Positions 1 through 5,296 are shown, counted from the first letter of the stretch. The stretch: 5,296 nt of DNA from Propionibacteriaceae bacterium (GCA_020438595.1 JAGQUI010000217.1:1-5296), one strand, 5' to 3'. Program-made: numbers and translations. The notes: generated by a model not told the origin, from the letters alone.

Positions 1-1253
1 CCTTCTTCTGCGGCTCGAATGCCGTGCTGCGCCGCGAGGCGCTGATGGAGCTCGGCATCCTCGGCTACGTCACCGCCACCGAGAAGGCCGTCACCGACGG
101 ACTCCGGCGGGCCCGCGGCATCGTTCGCAAGGCGGTCCGCAGGGCGAGCCGGCCGGCCGAGCAGGCGGCCCTCGGCCAGATGTCCGCCGCGATCAACGAC
201 GCCCTCGCCCGGATCGGCAACGGCGAGCCGATCGGCGAGGTGACCTACCGCCTGCGCGCCCGGATCACCGAGCTGTCCCGCCTGGTCGTGGCCGGTGACC
301 TGGTCCAGATCGGTGCCGACCTCGACGAACTCGGCCTGGCCGAGGTCGGCGTCGCCGCCCAGACCCCCGAGCTGGTCGCCAGCCTCGCCGGCGACGAGCT
401 CAGCCCGCTGAACGCGCTGGACTCCGTCCGGCAGACCCTCGACGCGCTCGACATCGGTCGCTCCGGCGAGGCGCAGGCGCTGCTGCCGATGGCCACGATC
501 TCGGTCACCGAGGACATGGCCACGGCGATGCGGCTGCACGCGAACGGCTGGCGGAGCGTCTACCACAACGAGGTGCTCGCCGACGGGCTGGCACCCGAGG
601 GCCTGGACGCCTCGCTCACCCAGCGCCTGCGCTGGGGCCAGGGCACCGTCCAGGTGCTGCTGAAGGAGAACCCGCTGTTCCTGCGCGGGCTGAGCCTGCC
701 CCAACGGCTGATGTACTTCTCCACGATGTGGAGCTATGTCTCCGGCTTCGCCACGGTCGTCTACCTCGTCGCGCCGGTGCTCTTCCTGGTCTTCGGGGTG
801 CTGCCCGTGAACAGCTACGCCGCACCGTTCTTCCTGCGCTTCCTGCCGTTCATGGTGGCCAACCAGCTGCTGTTCGTGATCGCGTCCCGCGGGTTGCCGA
901 CCTGGCGCGGCCAGCAGTACACGCTGGCCCTGTTCCCGCTGTGGATCCAGTCCTGCGTGACCGCGGCGGCCAACGTCTTCGGCGGCGCGCCACTGAACTT
1001 CGCCGTCACGCCGAAGGTGGGCACGCGCGCCCGCCGGTGGGACCTGCGCCGGATCCGCTGGCAGGTCGTCACCGCGGCCGTCCTGGTCGTGGCTGTCGTC
1101 GCGGGCGCGGTCCGACTGGCGCTCCAGCAGGCCGAGGTGGTCGGAACCCTGGTCAACATCGGCTGGGTCGGCTTCGACCTGGTCGCCCTGGGTGTGCTCG
1201 TGGGAGCCGTGCGGTACCGCGGCTACACCGAATCCGAGAAGGAGGAGAAATGA
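1..1253 (+). CDS. Processive family 2 glycosyltransferase (cellulose/hyaluronan synthase-like), 5'-truncated by the window edge
   Basis: The reading frame is open from base 3, so the gene begins upstream of the window and its first in-frame GTG at 24 is not the true start. About 416 residues are visible. Counting from base 3, FFCGSN (1-6) matches the acceptor-site FxCGS motif of BcsA-like synthases. TED (169-171) holds the catalytic-base Asp, RLHANGWRSVY follows it, and QRLRW (207-211) is the Q(Q/R)xRW motif of processive enzymes. After that come about six hydrophobic or amphipathic segments, typical of the membrane channel that exports the growing chain. No PilZ domain follows the last helix. 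The donor-binding DxD region lies outside the window. The probable role is synthesis and export of a beta-linked exopolysaccharide at the plasma membrane; the sugar cannot be told. A helical insertion of about 140 residues separates the acceptor motif from TED. The stop overlaps the start of the STAS gene (ATGA), suggesting one operon. Confidence 0.88.
   Translation, partial: FFCGSNAVLRREALMELGILGYVTATEKAVTDGLRRARGIVRKAVRRASRPAEQAALGQMSAAINDALARIGNGEPIGEVTYRLRARITELSRLVVAGDLVQIGADLDELGLAEVGVAAQTPELVASLAGDELSPLNALDSVRQTLDALDIGRSGEAQALLPMATISVTEDMATAMRLHANGWRSVYHNEVLADGLAPEGLDASLTQRLRWGQGTVQVLLKENPLFLRGLSLPQRLMYFSTMWSYVSGFATVVYLVAPVLFLVFGVLPVNSYAAPFFLRFLPFMVANQLLFVIASRGLPTWRGQQYTLALFPLWIQSCVTAAANVFGGAPLNFAVTPKVGTRARRWDLRRIRWQVVTAAVLVVAVVAGAVRLALQQAEVVGTLVNIGWVGFDLVALGVLVGAVRYRGYTESEKEEK
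69..497 (+). other. Helical insertion within the glycosyltransferase catalytic domain
   Basis: In BcsA-like family 2 enzymes only about 10-15 residues normally lie between the FxCGS acceptor segment and the TED motif. Here about 147 residues do, and the flanking family sequence resumes cleanly at ISVTED. The extra segment starts with a very basic stretch (RRARGIVRKAVRRASR) and continues with Leu/Ala-rich, apparently amphipathic helices and acidic patches. It has no hydrophobic run long enough for a membrane span. The frame stays open and composition matches the rest of the gene, so it is not a frameshift artefact. It may be a regulatory or protein-docking domain on the cytoplasmic face; that is inference. 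Boundaries are approximate, and I do not recognise the fold. Confidence 0.65.
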
Positions 1254-1585
1254 CGAGCTTCCGCATCGACGAAGCCGGGGAGGACATCGCCATCGTCAGG
1301 GCCGAAGGGCGCCTGAACATGGTGGCGGCGCCCGAACTGCGCGACGTCGTCGGACGAGCTGTCGCGTCGGGTCGCCGGCGCGTCGTGGTCGACCTGGCCG
1401 GGGTGGAGTTCATGGACTCCTCCGGACTGGGCGCCCTGATCGCGTCGCTGAAGACCGCGCGCCAGGCCGGTGGCGACCTCCGGATCGCCGCGGTCAACGA
1501 GCAGGTCGCGCTCGTCCTGCAGCTGTCCAACCTCGACCGCATCCTCAAGCCCTACCCCGACGCCGATGCAGCCTTCACCGAGTAG
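1250..1585 (+). CDS. STAS-domain protein, anti-sigma factor antagonist-like (SpoIIAA/RsbV type)
   Basis: This 111-residue protein is a single STAS domain of usual length for the SpoIIAA/RsbV family. It has the opening beta strands (IAIVRAEGRLNM), the strand VVVDLAGVEFMDSSGLGAL, and a C-terminal helix around QVALVLQLSNLDRIL. The DSSGLG motif at residues 56-61 supplies the conserved serine (57 or 58) phosphorylated by a partner kinase in this family. Unphosphorylated antagonists bind the anti-sigma kinase and release its target. The ATG at 1250 overlaps the glycosyltransferase stop and is preceded by a strong AGGAGGAG at 1240-1247, which supports this start. The next gene, an RsbW-like ATPase, overlaps its end by 20 bases and is the obvious partner. 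No SpoIIE-type phosphatase is visible. Whether the pair controls a sigma factor or the glycosyltransferase itself is not shown. Confidence 0.9.
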   Translation: MTSFRIDEAGEDIAIVRAEGRLNMVAAPELRDVVGRAVASGRRRVVVDLAGVEFMDSSGLGALIASLKTARQAGGDLRIAAVNEQVALVLQLSNLDRILKPYPDADAAFTE

Positions 1586-1976
1586 CTACCGCGCCGTCGT
1601 GCACAGCCCGCCCGGGACTGTCGACGACGCCCACGACTTCCTGGAGACGGTCTGGAGGGAGCGCCCCGACATCGACGCGGCCGAACGCATGGCGATCGAG
1701 ACCGCGCTGAGCGAACTGGTCACGAACGTGATCCAGAACAACCCGGACCGGCCCGTGTTCTGCGAGGTGACGCTGACGGTCGAACCGGGCGTCCTCGTGC
1801 TGCAGACAGCCGACACCGGCGACCCGCTCGCCGAGGCGCCCGCACCGTCCATGCCTTCCGCGGACGCCGAGCACGGCCGTGGCCTGGCCCTGATCGAACT
1901 GGTCGCCGACAGCCTCGAGTACCGGCACGACGGGGCGCTGAACATCTGGCAGGTGACCAAACACCGGCTCCGCTGA
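1566..1976 (+). CDS. RsbW/SpoIIAB-like GHKL ATP-binding protein (anti-sigma factor or serine kinase)
   Basis: The product is 136 residues, close to the usual length of stand-alone HATPase_c_2 proteins. The N box lies in ALSELVTNVIQN (47-58, Glu50 and Asn54), the G1-type box is DTGDP (83-87), and the G2-type box is EHGRGLALIELV (102-113); together they form an ATP-binding GHKL fold. RsbW-type proteins phosphorylate a STAS partner and sequester either a sigma factor or another target. I chose ATG 1566 because it overlaps the STAS gene by only 20 bases and leaves a compact domain. There is no clear Shine-Dalgarno sequence, so translation probably depends on coupling to the upstream gene. An upstream in-frame ATG at 1470 would overlap the STAS gene by 116 bases and add a low-complexity Ser/Thr/Arg/Pro stretch, so it is unlikely. 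GTG at 1599 remains possible. Confidence 0.87.
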   Translation: MQPSPSSYRAVVHSPPGTVDDAHDFLETVWRERPDIDAAERMAIETALSELVTNVIQNNPDRPVFCEVTLTVEPGVLVLQTADTGDPLAEAPAPSMPSADAEHGRGLALIELVADSLEYRHDGALNIWQVTKHRLR

Positions 1977-1981
1977 GCCGG

Positions 1982-2050
1982 GTGGACCGAGTTGGGAACC
2001 GTCCCCAATCGGTCCGGACCAAGTTGGGGACGGTTCCTAACTCGGTCCAC
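1982..2050. repeat. Two abutting 32-33 bp palindromes forming a 27-bp-stem hairpin
   Basis: Bases 1982-2008 are the reverse complement of 2024-2050 at 26 of 27 positions; the exception (1994/2038) is a G-U pair in RNA. The loop is 15 bases. The region also divides into two tandem units, 1984-2015 and 2016-2048. Each starts with GGACC and ends with GGTCC, each is an imperfect palindrome, and each carries an AGTTGGG core followed by a GT-rich turn. They are thus direct repeats, inverted repeats and individual hairpins at once, like paired REP elements. The element lies 5 bases after the ATPase stop. It could end transcription of the left operon, but no T-run follows, so a classic intrinsic terminator is not supported. 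Origin as a dispersed intergenic repeat is equally possible. Confidence 0.85.
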
Positions 2051-2069
2051 GCAAGCAGGTCGGGACAAC

Positions 2070-2124
2070 TTCACAGGTATCCCCACGCGCCACTTTAAAC
2101 AGCACCACAATAGTGCTGTTAAAT
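2070..2124 (+). promoter_or_regulatory. Candidate promoter region of the heme-copper oxidoreductase operon
   Basis: This is the most AT-rich stretch in the window and lies just upstream of the subunit II start. One reading is TTCACA (2070-2075), an 18-base spacer, then TTTAAA (2094-2099), with 5/6 and 4/6 matches to the housekeeping -35 and -10 consensus. A second reading is TAAACA (2096-2101), a 17-base spacer, then TTAAAT (2119-2124), 4/6 each. Either way the 23-bp dyad at 2098-2120 overlaps the promoter or its start site. Which one is used cannot be decided from sequence. Confidence 0.4.
2098..2120. promoter_or_regulatory. 23-bp dyad, candidate NsrR-type operator
   Basis: The perfect 8-bp arms AACAGCAC (2098-2105) and GTGCTGTT (2113-2120) flank the spacer CACAATA. 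Allowing a one-base bulge, the symmetry extends outward through TTT and AAA. Read as 11-1-11, the site begins with AAC and ends with GTT, which is the layout known for operators of the NO-sensing Rrf2 repressor NsrR in Streptomyces. It overlaps the candidate promoter elements and sits 32 bases before the subunit II start, as expected for repression. The NsrR-like gene at 4441 is the likely ligand. No second copy is seen before 4441 or 4929. Assignment to NsrR is inference. Confidence 0.55.
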
Positions 2125-2152
2125 CCGGCGAGCGCCGAAGGGGGCCCTCCTC

Positions 2153-2731
2153 GTGAACGACTGGATCCACAACGTCGACTCCTCCACCGTTCTGTGGGGG
2201 CAGACCATCATCTACACCGCGTACTGCCTGGTGATCATCTCCCTGGTCGCCTGGTTCGCCAGCAAGCTGACCGGCAAGCAGGGCCGGATCACCATCAGCC
2301 CCAGGGTCTTCTACACCTGGGTGGGCTTCCTCACCGTGCTGGGGGTGAGCCTGCACATCATCACCTACAACACGATCCCGTGGGTCAAGGACGACCTCCA
2401 CGGCAACCCGAACGTCGCCGAGACCTACCAGATCACCATCGCCGACCACGCCTGGCAGGTTCCCGGCGGGAAGCTCGAGGTGCCCTGCGACCAGCTCGTG
2501 AAGTTCTCGGTGACCACGCAGGACCTCACCTACGGCTTCGGCATCTTCCGCCAGGACAACTCGATGATCACCCAGATGCAGGTCGTGCCCGGCCACGCCA
2601 ACGACCTGCTGTGGACCTTCACCAGGAACGGCACCTTCGACATCCGTTCCACCGAGTACTCCGGCCCGGCCGGCTACCGCATCGTCGCCGACGACGCCGT
2701 GGTGGTCAGCGGCTGCACCCAGGAGGGCTGA
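2153..2731 (+). CDS. Heme-copper oxidoreductase subunit II-like membrane cupredoxin lacking the CuA site
   Basis: The 192-residue protein has two N-terminal membrane helices (about 14-37 and 54-74) and then an exported beta-rich domain (about 88-188) of the cytochrome c oxidase subunit II type. Normally this domain holds binuclear CuA and takes electrons from cytochrome c. Here the CuA positions are all replaced: the first His is Tyr127 in DLTYGFGI, and the CxExCxxxHxxM loop reads STEYSGPAGYRI (166-177), keeping only Glu168 and the following Gly. It therefore probably binds no CuA and may serve structurally or in quinol access. Cys112 and Cys188 lie elsewhere in the domain and could form a disulfide. 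The GTG start at 2153 is preceded by AAGGGGG (2138-2144), 8 bases away. The gene ends 3 bases before subunit I, so the two form an operon and very likely a complex. Confidence 0.85.
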   Translation: MNDWIHNVDSSTVLWGQTIIYTAYCLVIISLVAWFASKLTGKQGRITISPRVFYTWVGFLTVLGVSLHIITYNTIPWVKDDLHGNPNVAETYQITIADHAWQVPGGKLEVPCDQLVKFSVTTQDLTYGFGIFRQDNSMITQMQVVPGHANDLLWTFTRNGTFDIRSTEYSGPAGYRIVADDAVVVSGCTQEG

Positions 2732-2734
2732 GCG

Positions 2735-4393
2735 ATGACCTTCACCGACACCCTCGTCAACGGCAACCAGGGCGCGTTCAAGCCCGCCACCCTCACCCCC
2801 CTGCAGAAGCTCACCCTGCAGTACGTCGTGTTCGGCCTCGTGTACTACGGGTTCGCCGCGATCGAGGGCATGCTGATGCGGATCAACCAGGTGCAGCCGC
2901 AGGAGCTGCTCTACCCCGAGCGCTACTTCGCGATGCTCACCGCGCACCCGCTGGTCGGGATCTTCGGCTCCAGCTACCTGCTCGTGTTCGGCGCGTTCAC
3001 CTTCCTGGTGCCGTACCTGATGAAGAAACCGCTGTGGTCGGTCCGGGCCGCGCGGTGGACGCTGTGGCTGATCGTGGGCGGCGTGTTCACGTTCTGGCTG
3101 GACGGGTTCCTCACCCACTACGCCCCGCTGTACACGCTGTACTGGCCGCTGCCGGCGGACTTCAACCAGTTCAACCCGGTCTCCGGCGCCGTGTTCATCC
3201 TCGGCGTCGCGATCGTCATGGTCGGCACGGCCCTGTTCGTGCTGAACGTGTTCAAGACCATCACCTACACCCCGGCCGGCTGGACGAAGCAGCCGGTCGG
3301 CGCCCTGCTCGGCGACGCCCTCGGCCTGACCACGCTGAAGAAGTTCTTCCAGGGCAGGCTGCGCCGCGACACCGAGCAGGACCACCTGGTCTCCCTGCCC
3401 GTCGCCGCGATCGCCCGGGGCACCGTGGACGTCGCCTTCAACGTGGCCATCATCCTGTTCTCCGGGGTGCTGATCCTCGTCTACATGGTGGCCGAGCTGA
3501 TGGGCACCTCCCTGAAGACCACGGCCGTCGACGCGCTGCTCTACAAGAACTGGTACTGGTGGGGCCTCGACCTCGTCGCGGACGGGCTCGTGCTCGTCTT
3601 CGTCGCCGGCACGTGGTACCTGCTCGCGTCCCTGATCACCAACTCCGAGGTGTTCATGTCGCGGTGGGCCCGCTTCGCCCTCGGCCTCGAGCTCGTCGTT
3701 TCGTGGACGGTGTGGAGCCACCACCTGCTCTCCGACCAGGCCCAGCCGGCCTTCCTGAAGGTGGGCTCGGGCGAGATGGTCACCGCGTTCGAGCTGATCA
3801 CCCAGGGGCTGGCGTTCTTCATCACGCTGGTCACGCTGTGGAAGGCGCGTCCGCTGACCATGGACAACCCGCTGAAGTTCCTGATCGGCGGCCTGCTCGG
3901 CTTCGCCCTGGCCGTGCCCGCGGGCATCATGCAGGCCGACGCCGGCCTGAACCGGATCCTGCACAACACCCAGTGGGTGGTGGGGCCGCACGTCCACGTC
4001 GCGATCCTGGTCGGCCTGACCATGACGCTGTACTCCGCGGTCTACCTGCTGCTGCCGATGCTCACCAACGGCGCGAAGCTGTGGAGCCAGAAGCTGGCCA
4101 ACGTGCACTTCTGGACGCACCTGGTCGGCGGCATCGGGATGGGCGCGTTCATGGGCATGGCGGGGCTGCAGGGCATGCTACGGCGCACCATCTACCTCGA
4201 CGGGGAGTTCCTGCCGTACATGGTGCTCGCCGCCCTCAGCGGCGCGCTGCTGCTGGTGGCCCTGGCCTGCTTCCTGGTGAACATCGTGATGACGCTCGGG
4301 CTGAAGGGCGCGGTCGGCATCTTCCGGCGCTCGGAGCTCCCGGCGTCCGAGATCGTGCCGGGCACCGACCTCGCCGAACAGGGCGCCAACTAG
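2735..4393 (+). CDS. Heme-copper oxidoreductase subunit I, probable non-canonical nitric oxide reductase
   Basis: This 552-residue protein has about twelve membrane helices, as in the catalytic subunit of the heme-copper superfamily. His71 (TAHPLVGIF) and His421 are the expected low-spin heme ligands, and His419 (GPHVHVAIL) the high-spin heme ligand. His329-His330 (WSHHLLSD) are two ligands of the second metal. The third, normally His in HPEVY of oxidases or HLWVE of cNOR, is Asp279 in WWGLDLVADG. The residue four positions on, Tyr in A/B-type oxidases and Glu in cNOR, is Asp283. No Tyr lies near the HH pair either, so C-type oxygen chemistry is also unlikely. Automated pipelines would probably call it a cytochrome oxidase subunit I. 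The missing Tyr, the altered metal site and the NsrR-like neighbour favour reduction of 2 NO to N2O. Families such as sNOR, gNOR, nNOR or eNOR are candidates, but I cannot assign one. ATG 2735 follows AGGAGGG (2721-2727) with 7-base spacing. Confidence 0.85.
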   Translation: MTFTDTLVNGNQGAFKPATLTPLQKLTLQYVVFGLVYYGFAAIEGMLMRINQVQPQELLYPERYFAMLTAHPLVGIFGSSYLLVFGAFTFLVPYLMKKPLWSVRAARWTLWLIVGGVFTFWLDGFLTHYAPLYTLYWPLPADFNQFNPVSGAVFILGVAIVMVGTALFVLNVFKTITYTPAGWTKQPVGALLGDALGLTTLKKFFQGRLRRDTEQDHLVSLPVAAIARGTVDVAFNVAIILFSGVLILVYMVAELMGTSLKTTAVDALLYKNWYWWGLDLVADGLVLVFVAGTWYLLASLITNSEVFMSRWARFALGLELVVSWTVWSHHLLSDQAQPAFLKVGSGEMVTAFELITQGLAFFITLVTLWKARPLTMDNPLKFLIGGLLGFALAVPAGIMQADAGLNRILHNTQWVVGPHVHVAILVGLTMTLYSAVYLLLPMLTNGAKLWSQKLANVHFWTHLVGGIGMGAFMGMAGLQGMLRRTIYLDGEFLPYMVLAALSGALLLVALACFLVNIVMTLGLKGAVGIFRRSELPASEIVPGTDLAEQGAN

Positions 4394-4440
4394 GAGATTC
4401 CCGAAGACGCCCCGCGTAGCATGACTGCGAGGGGAGGACC

Positions 4441-4842
4441 ATGCGGATCACGCGCGCGGCGGACATCGGCCTGCGGGCACTCATGGTGCTCGCAGGCCGG
4501 CCCGACGACCAGACCACCGTCGCCCGGCTCGCCGACCAGCTCGCCGTCCCGGAGCGCCACCTCGGCAAGGTCGTGCAGAAGCTCGCCGCCGGCGGCCTCG
4601 TCGAGACCGTGCGCGGACGGGGCGGCGGCCTGCGCATCTCCACCGCAGGGCTCGCCGCCACCGCTGCCGACGTGCTGGTCGCGACCGAGGGCCGGCGACC
4701 GGCCGTCAACTGCTACGACCCGCCCTGCCCCCTGCTGGCCCACGACTGCAAGCTCCGCGGGGCGCTCGCGCACGCCCAGGACGCGTTCCTGGACGACCTG
4801 GCCGGCTTCACCATCGCCGAGCTGGCCACGCCGCTGGGGTAG
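4441..4842 (+). CDS. nsrR: Rrf2-family iron-sulfur regulator, NsrR-like nitric oxide sensor
   Basis: This 133-residue protein matches Rrf2 length and layout: a winged helix-turn-helix (about 25-68, with ADQLAVPERHLGKVVQKLAAGGLV and the wing RGRGGGLRIS), then a helix and a cysteine loop. Cys91, Cys96 and Cys103 form Cx4Cx6C, close to the three cluster ligands of NsrR and at nearly the same residue numbers. Asp8 is present, the position used as fourth cluster ligand in Streptomyces NsrR. Members of this type hold an iron-sulfur cluster, repress NO-detoxification genes and release DNA when NO destroys the cluster. The start follows GGGGAGG (4431-4437), with a tight 3-base gap. It lies 47 bases after subunit I, so it may be co-transcribed and autoregulated through the dyad at 2098-2120. 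Other Rrf2 types (IscR, RirA) are less likely given the cysteine spacing and the neighbours. Confidence 0.85.
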   Translation: MRITRAADIGLRALMVLAGRPDDQTTVARLADQLAVPERHLGKVVQKLAAGGLVETVRGRGGGLRISTAGLAATAADVLVATEGRRPAVNCYDPPCPLLAHDCKLRGALAHAQDAFLDDLAGFTIAELATPLG

Positions 4843-4864
4843 CCGGCCCTGAATCCTCATCGCA

Positions 4865-4883
4865 GCTTCACAGTTGCTTCACA
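4865..4883 (+). repeat. Short direct repeat GCTTCACA before the polyferredoxin gene
   Basis: GCTTCACA occurs at 4865-4872 and again at 4876-4883, an 11-base period close to one helical turn. The related CTTCACAG also lies at 2069-2076, in the candidate promoter of the oxidoreductase operon. The 86-base gap 4843-4928 otherwise shows no convincing promoter or terminator. The repeat could be a binding site for an activator or repeated -35-like elements, but chance is a real alternative. Confidence 0.3.
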
Positions 4884-4928
4884 CAAGGACGGGAGGCTCA
4901 GGCTGACCCCGACCTCGTGGAGGACACC

Positions 4929-5296
4929 GTGCGCACACCGAGCCCCCCGGCCGGCAAAGGCCGCCTGACCCGCTTCCAGCAGCGCACCCGGCGGATCCTG
5001 CACGTCAAACGCGCCCGGCACCTCACCCAGCTGGCGGTGGCGGTCGTGATCGTGGTCGCCGCCGTCCGCCACCAGGTGGAGAAGAACTCCGGAGCGGCTT
5101 CGGTGGACGCGCTGTGCCCGTTCGGCGCCATGGAGACCCTGGTCACCTGGCTCACCACCGGAGCCCTGATCACCAAGATCCACCCGTCCAACTTCGTGCT
5201 GGGCATCGCGCTGCTGGCGGCGACGCTGCTGGTCGGCAACGCGTTCTGCGGCTGGATCTGTCCGTTCGGCACCGTCCAGGACGCGCTCACCTGGGT
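4929..5296 (+). CDS. NosR/NapH-like membrane 4Fe-4S polyferredoxin, 3'-truncated by the window edge
   Basis: The frame runs open from GTG 4929 to the window end, giving 122 visible residues. A basic N-terminus is followed by a membrane helix (about 32-47). Then come LCPFGAMETL (Cys63), a second hydrophobic helix (about 89-103) and FCGWICPFGTVQD with Cys107 and Cys111. CxxxCP motifs followed by FG and a nearby membrane helix are typical of the integral membrane part of NosR, NapH and related polyferredoxins, which pass electrons across or along the membrane. Classical bacterial-type 4Fe-4S motifs would be expected further downstream, outside the window. GTG 4929 is chosen because GGAGG (4919-4923) sits 5 bases upstream; an in-frame GTG at 4917 lacks a well-spaced site. 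Lying after a NOR-like pair and an NsrR-like gene, it might supply electrons or assist cofactor assembly. That link is inference. Confidence 0.8.
   Translation, partial: MRTPSPPAGKGRLTRFQQRTRRILHVKRARHLTQLAVAVVIVVAAVRHQVEKNSGAASVDALCPFGAMETLVTWLTTGALITKIHPSNFVLGIALLAATLLVGNAFCGWICPFGTVQDALTW

Noticed and set aside
24..1253. GTG at 24 as the true start of the glycosyltransferase
   Set aside because: It falls inside the FFCGSNAVL acceptor motif, and the frame is open to the left edge, so the gene begins outside the window.
1982..2050. Classic intrinsic terminator
   Set aside because: The stem is long and strong, but the sequence after it has no T-run. Termination remains possible but unsupported, so it is annotated as a repeat.
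1586..4120. An 844-residue open frame on the minus strand
   Set aside because: It runs antisense across the ATPase, the hairpin and both oxidoreductase genes, and its product is a low-complexity His/Gln/Asp/Val/Gly-rich sequence with no fold. It is the expected shadow of GC-rich coding sequence on the other strand.
2735..4393. Ordinary aa3, ba3 or cbb3 oxygen reductase
   Set aside because: The first CuB histidine is replaced, the HPEVY Tyr position is Asp, no Tyr lies by the HH pair, and subunit II lacks CuA.
2113..4419. A 768-residue plus-strand open frame in another phase over the oxidoreductase genes
   Set aside because: Its product is Arg/Pro/His/Gly-rich without domains, while the overlapping frames encode clear subunit II and subunit I with good ribosome binding sites.
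4417..4422. TAGCAT as a -10 box for the regulator gene
   Set aside because: No acceptable -35 sequence lies 16-18 bases upstream. The gene may simply be read from the operon promoter.
1..5296. CRISPR array, tRNA, rRNA or insertion sequence
   Set aside because: I saw no regularly spaced repeats, no tRNA-like cloverleaf, no rRNA sequence and no transposase frame in the window.

Overview
The window is GC-rich, with G or C at most third codon positions, dense same-strand genes, GTG as well as ATG starts and short or overlapping junctions. This fits an actinobacterium; nothing visible allows a genus call. All genes supported here lie on the plus strand.

Left block (1-1976): the 3' part of a processive, membrane-embedded family 2 glycosyltransferase of the cellulose/hyaluronan synthase type. 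It is followed, with overlapping stop and start codons, by a small STAS-domain anti-sigma-factor-antagonist-like protein and an RsbW/SpoIIAB-like ATPase. The three look like one translationally coupled operon in which a partner-switching pair may control polysaccharide synthesis or an associated sigma factor. The glycosyltransferase carries a helical insertion of about 140 residues inside its catalytic domain, just before the TED motif.

Intergenic region (1977-2152): it holds a conspicuous pair of abutting 32-33 bp palindromes that together form a 27-bp-stem hairpin. After it comes an AT-rich promoter region with a 23-bp dyad of 11-1-11 layout beginning AAC and ending GTT, which is the layout described for operators of the NO-sensing repressor NsrR in Streptomyces.

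Right block (2153-5296): a two-gene heme-copper oxidoreductase, consisting of a cupredoxin-type subunit II with every CuA ligand missing and a 12-helix subunit I. An NsrR-like Rrf2 regulator and the start of a NosR/NapH-like membrane polyferredoxin follow. In subunit I the low-spin and high-spin heme histidines and the His-His pair are kept, but the first FeB/CuB histidine is Asp and the residue four positions later is also Asp, where oxygen reductases of the A and B types have the cross-linked Tyr. With an NsrR-type regulator and an NsrR-type operator flanking the pair, the best reading is a non-canonical nitric oxide reductase, used for NO detoxification or respiration and de-repressed by NO. 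This is the most interesting system in the window; the activity is inferred, not shown.
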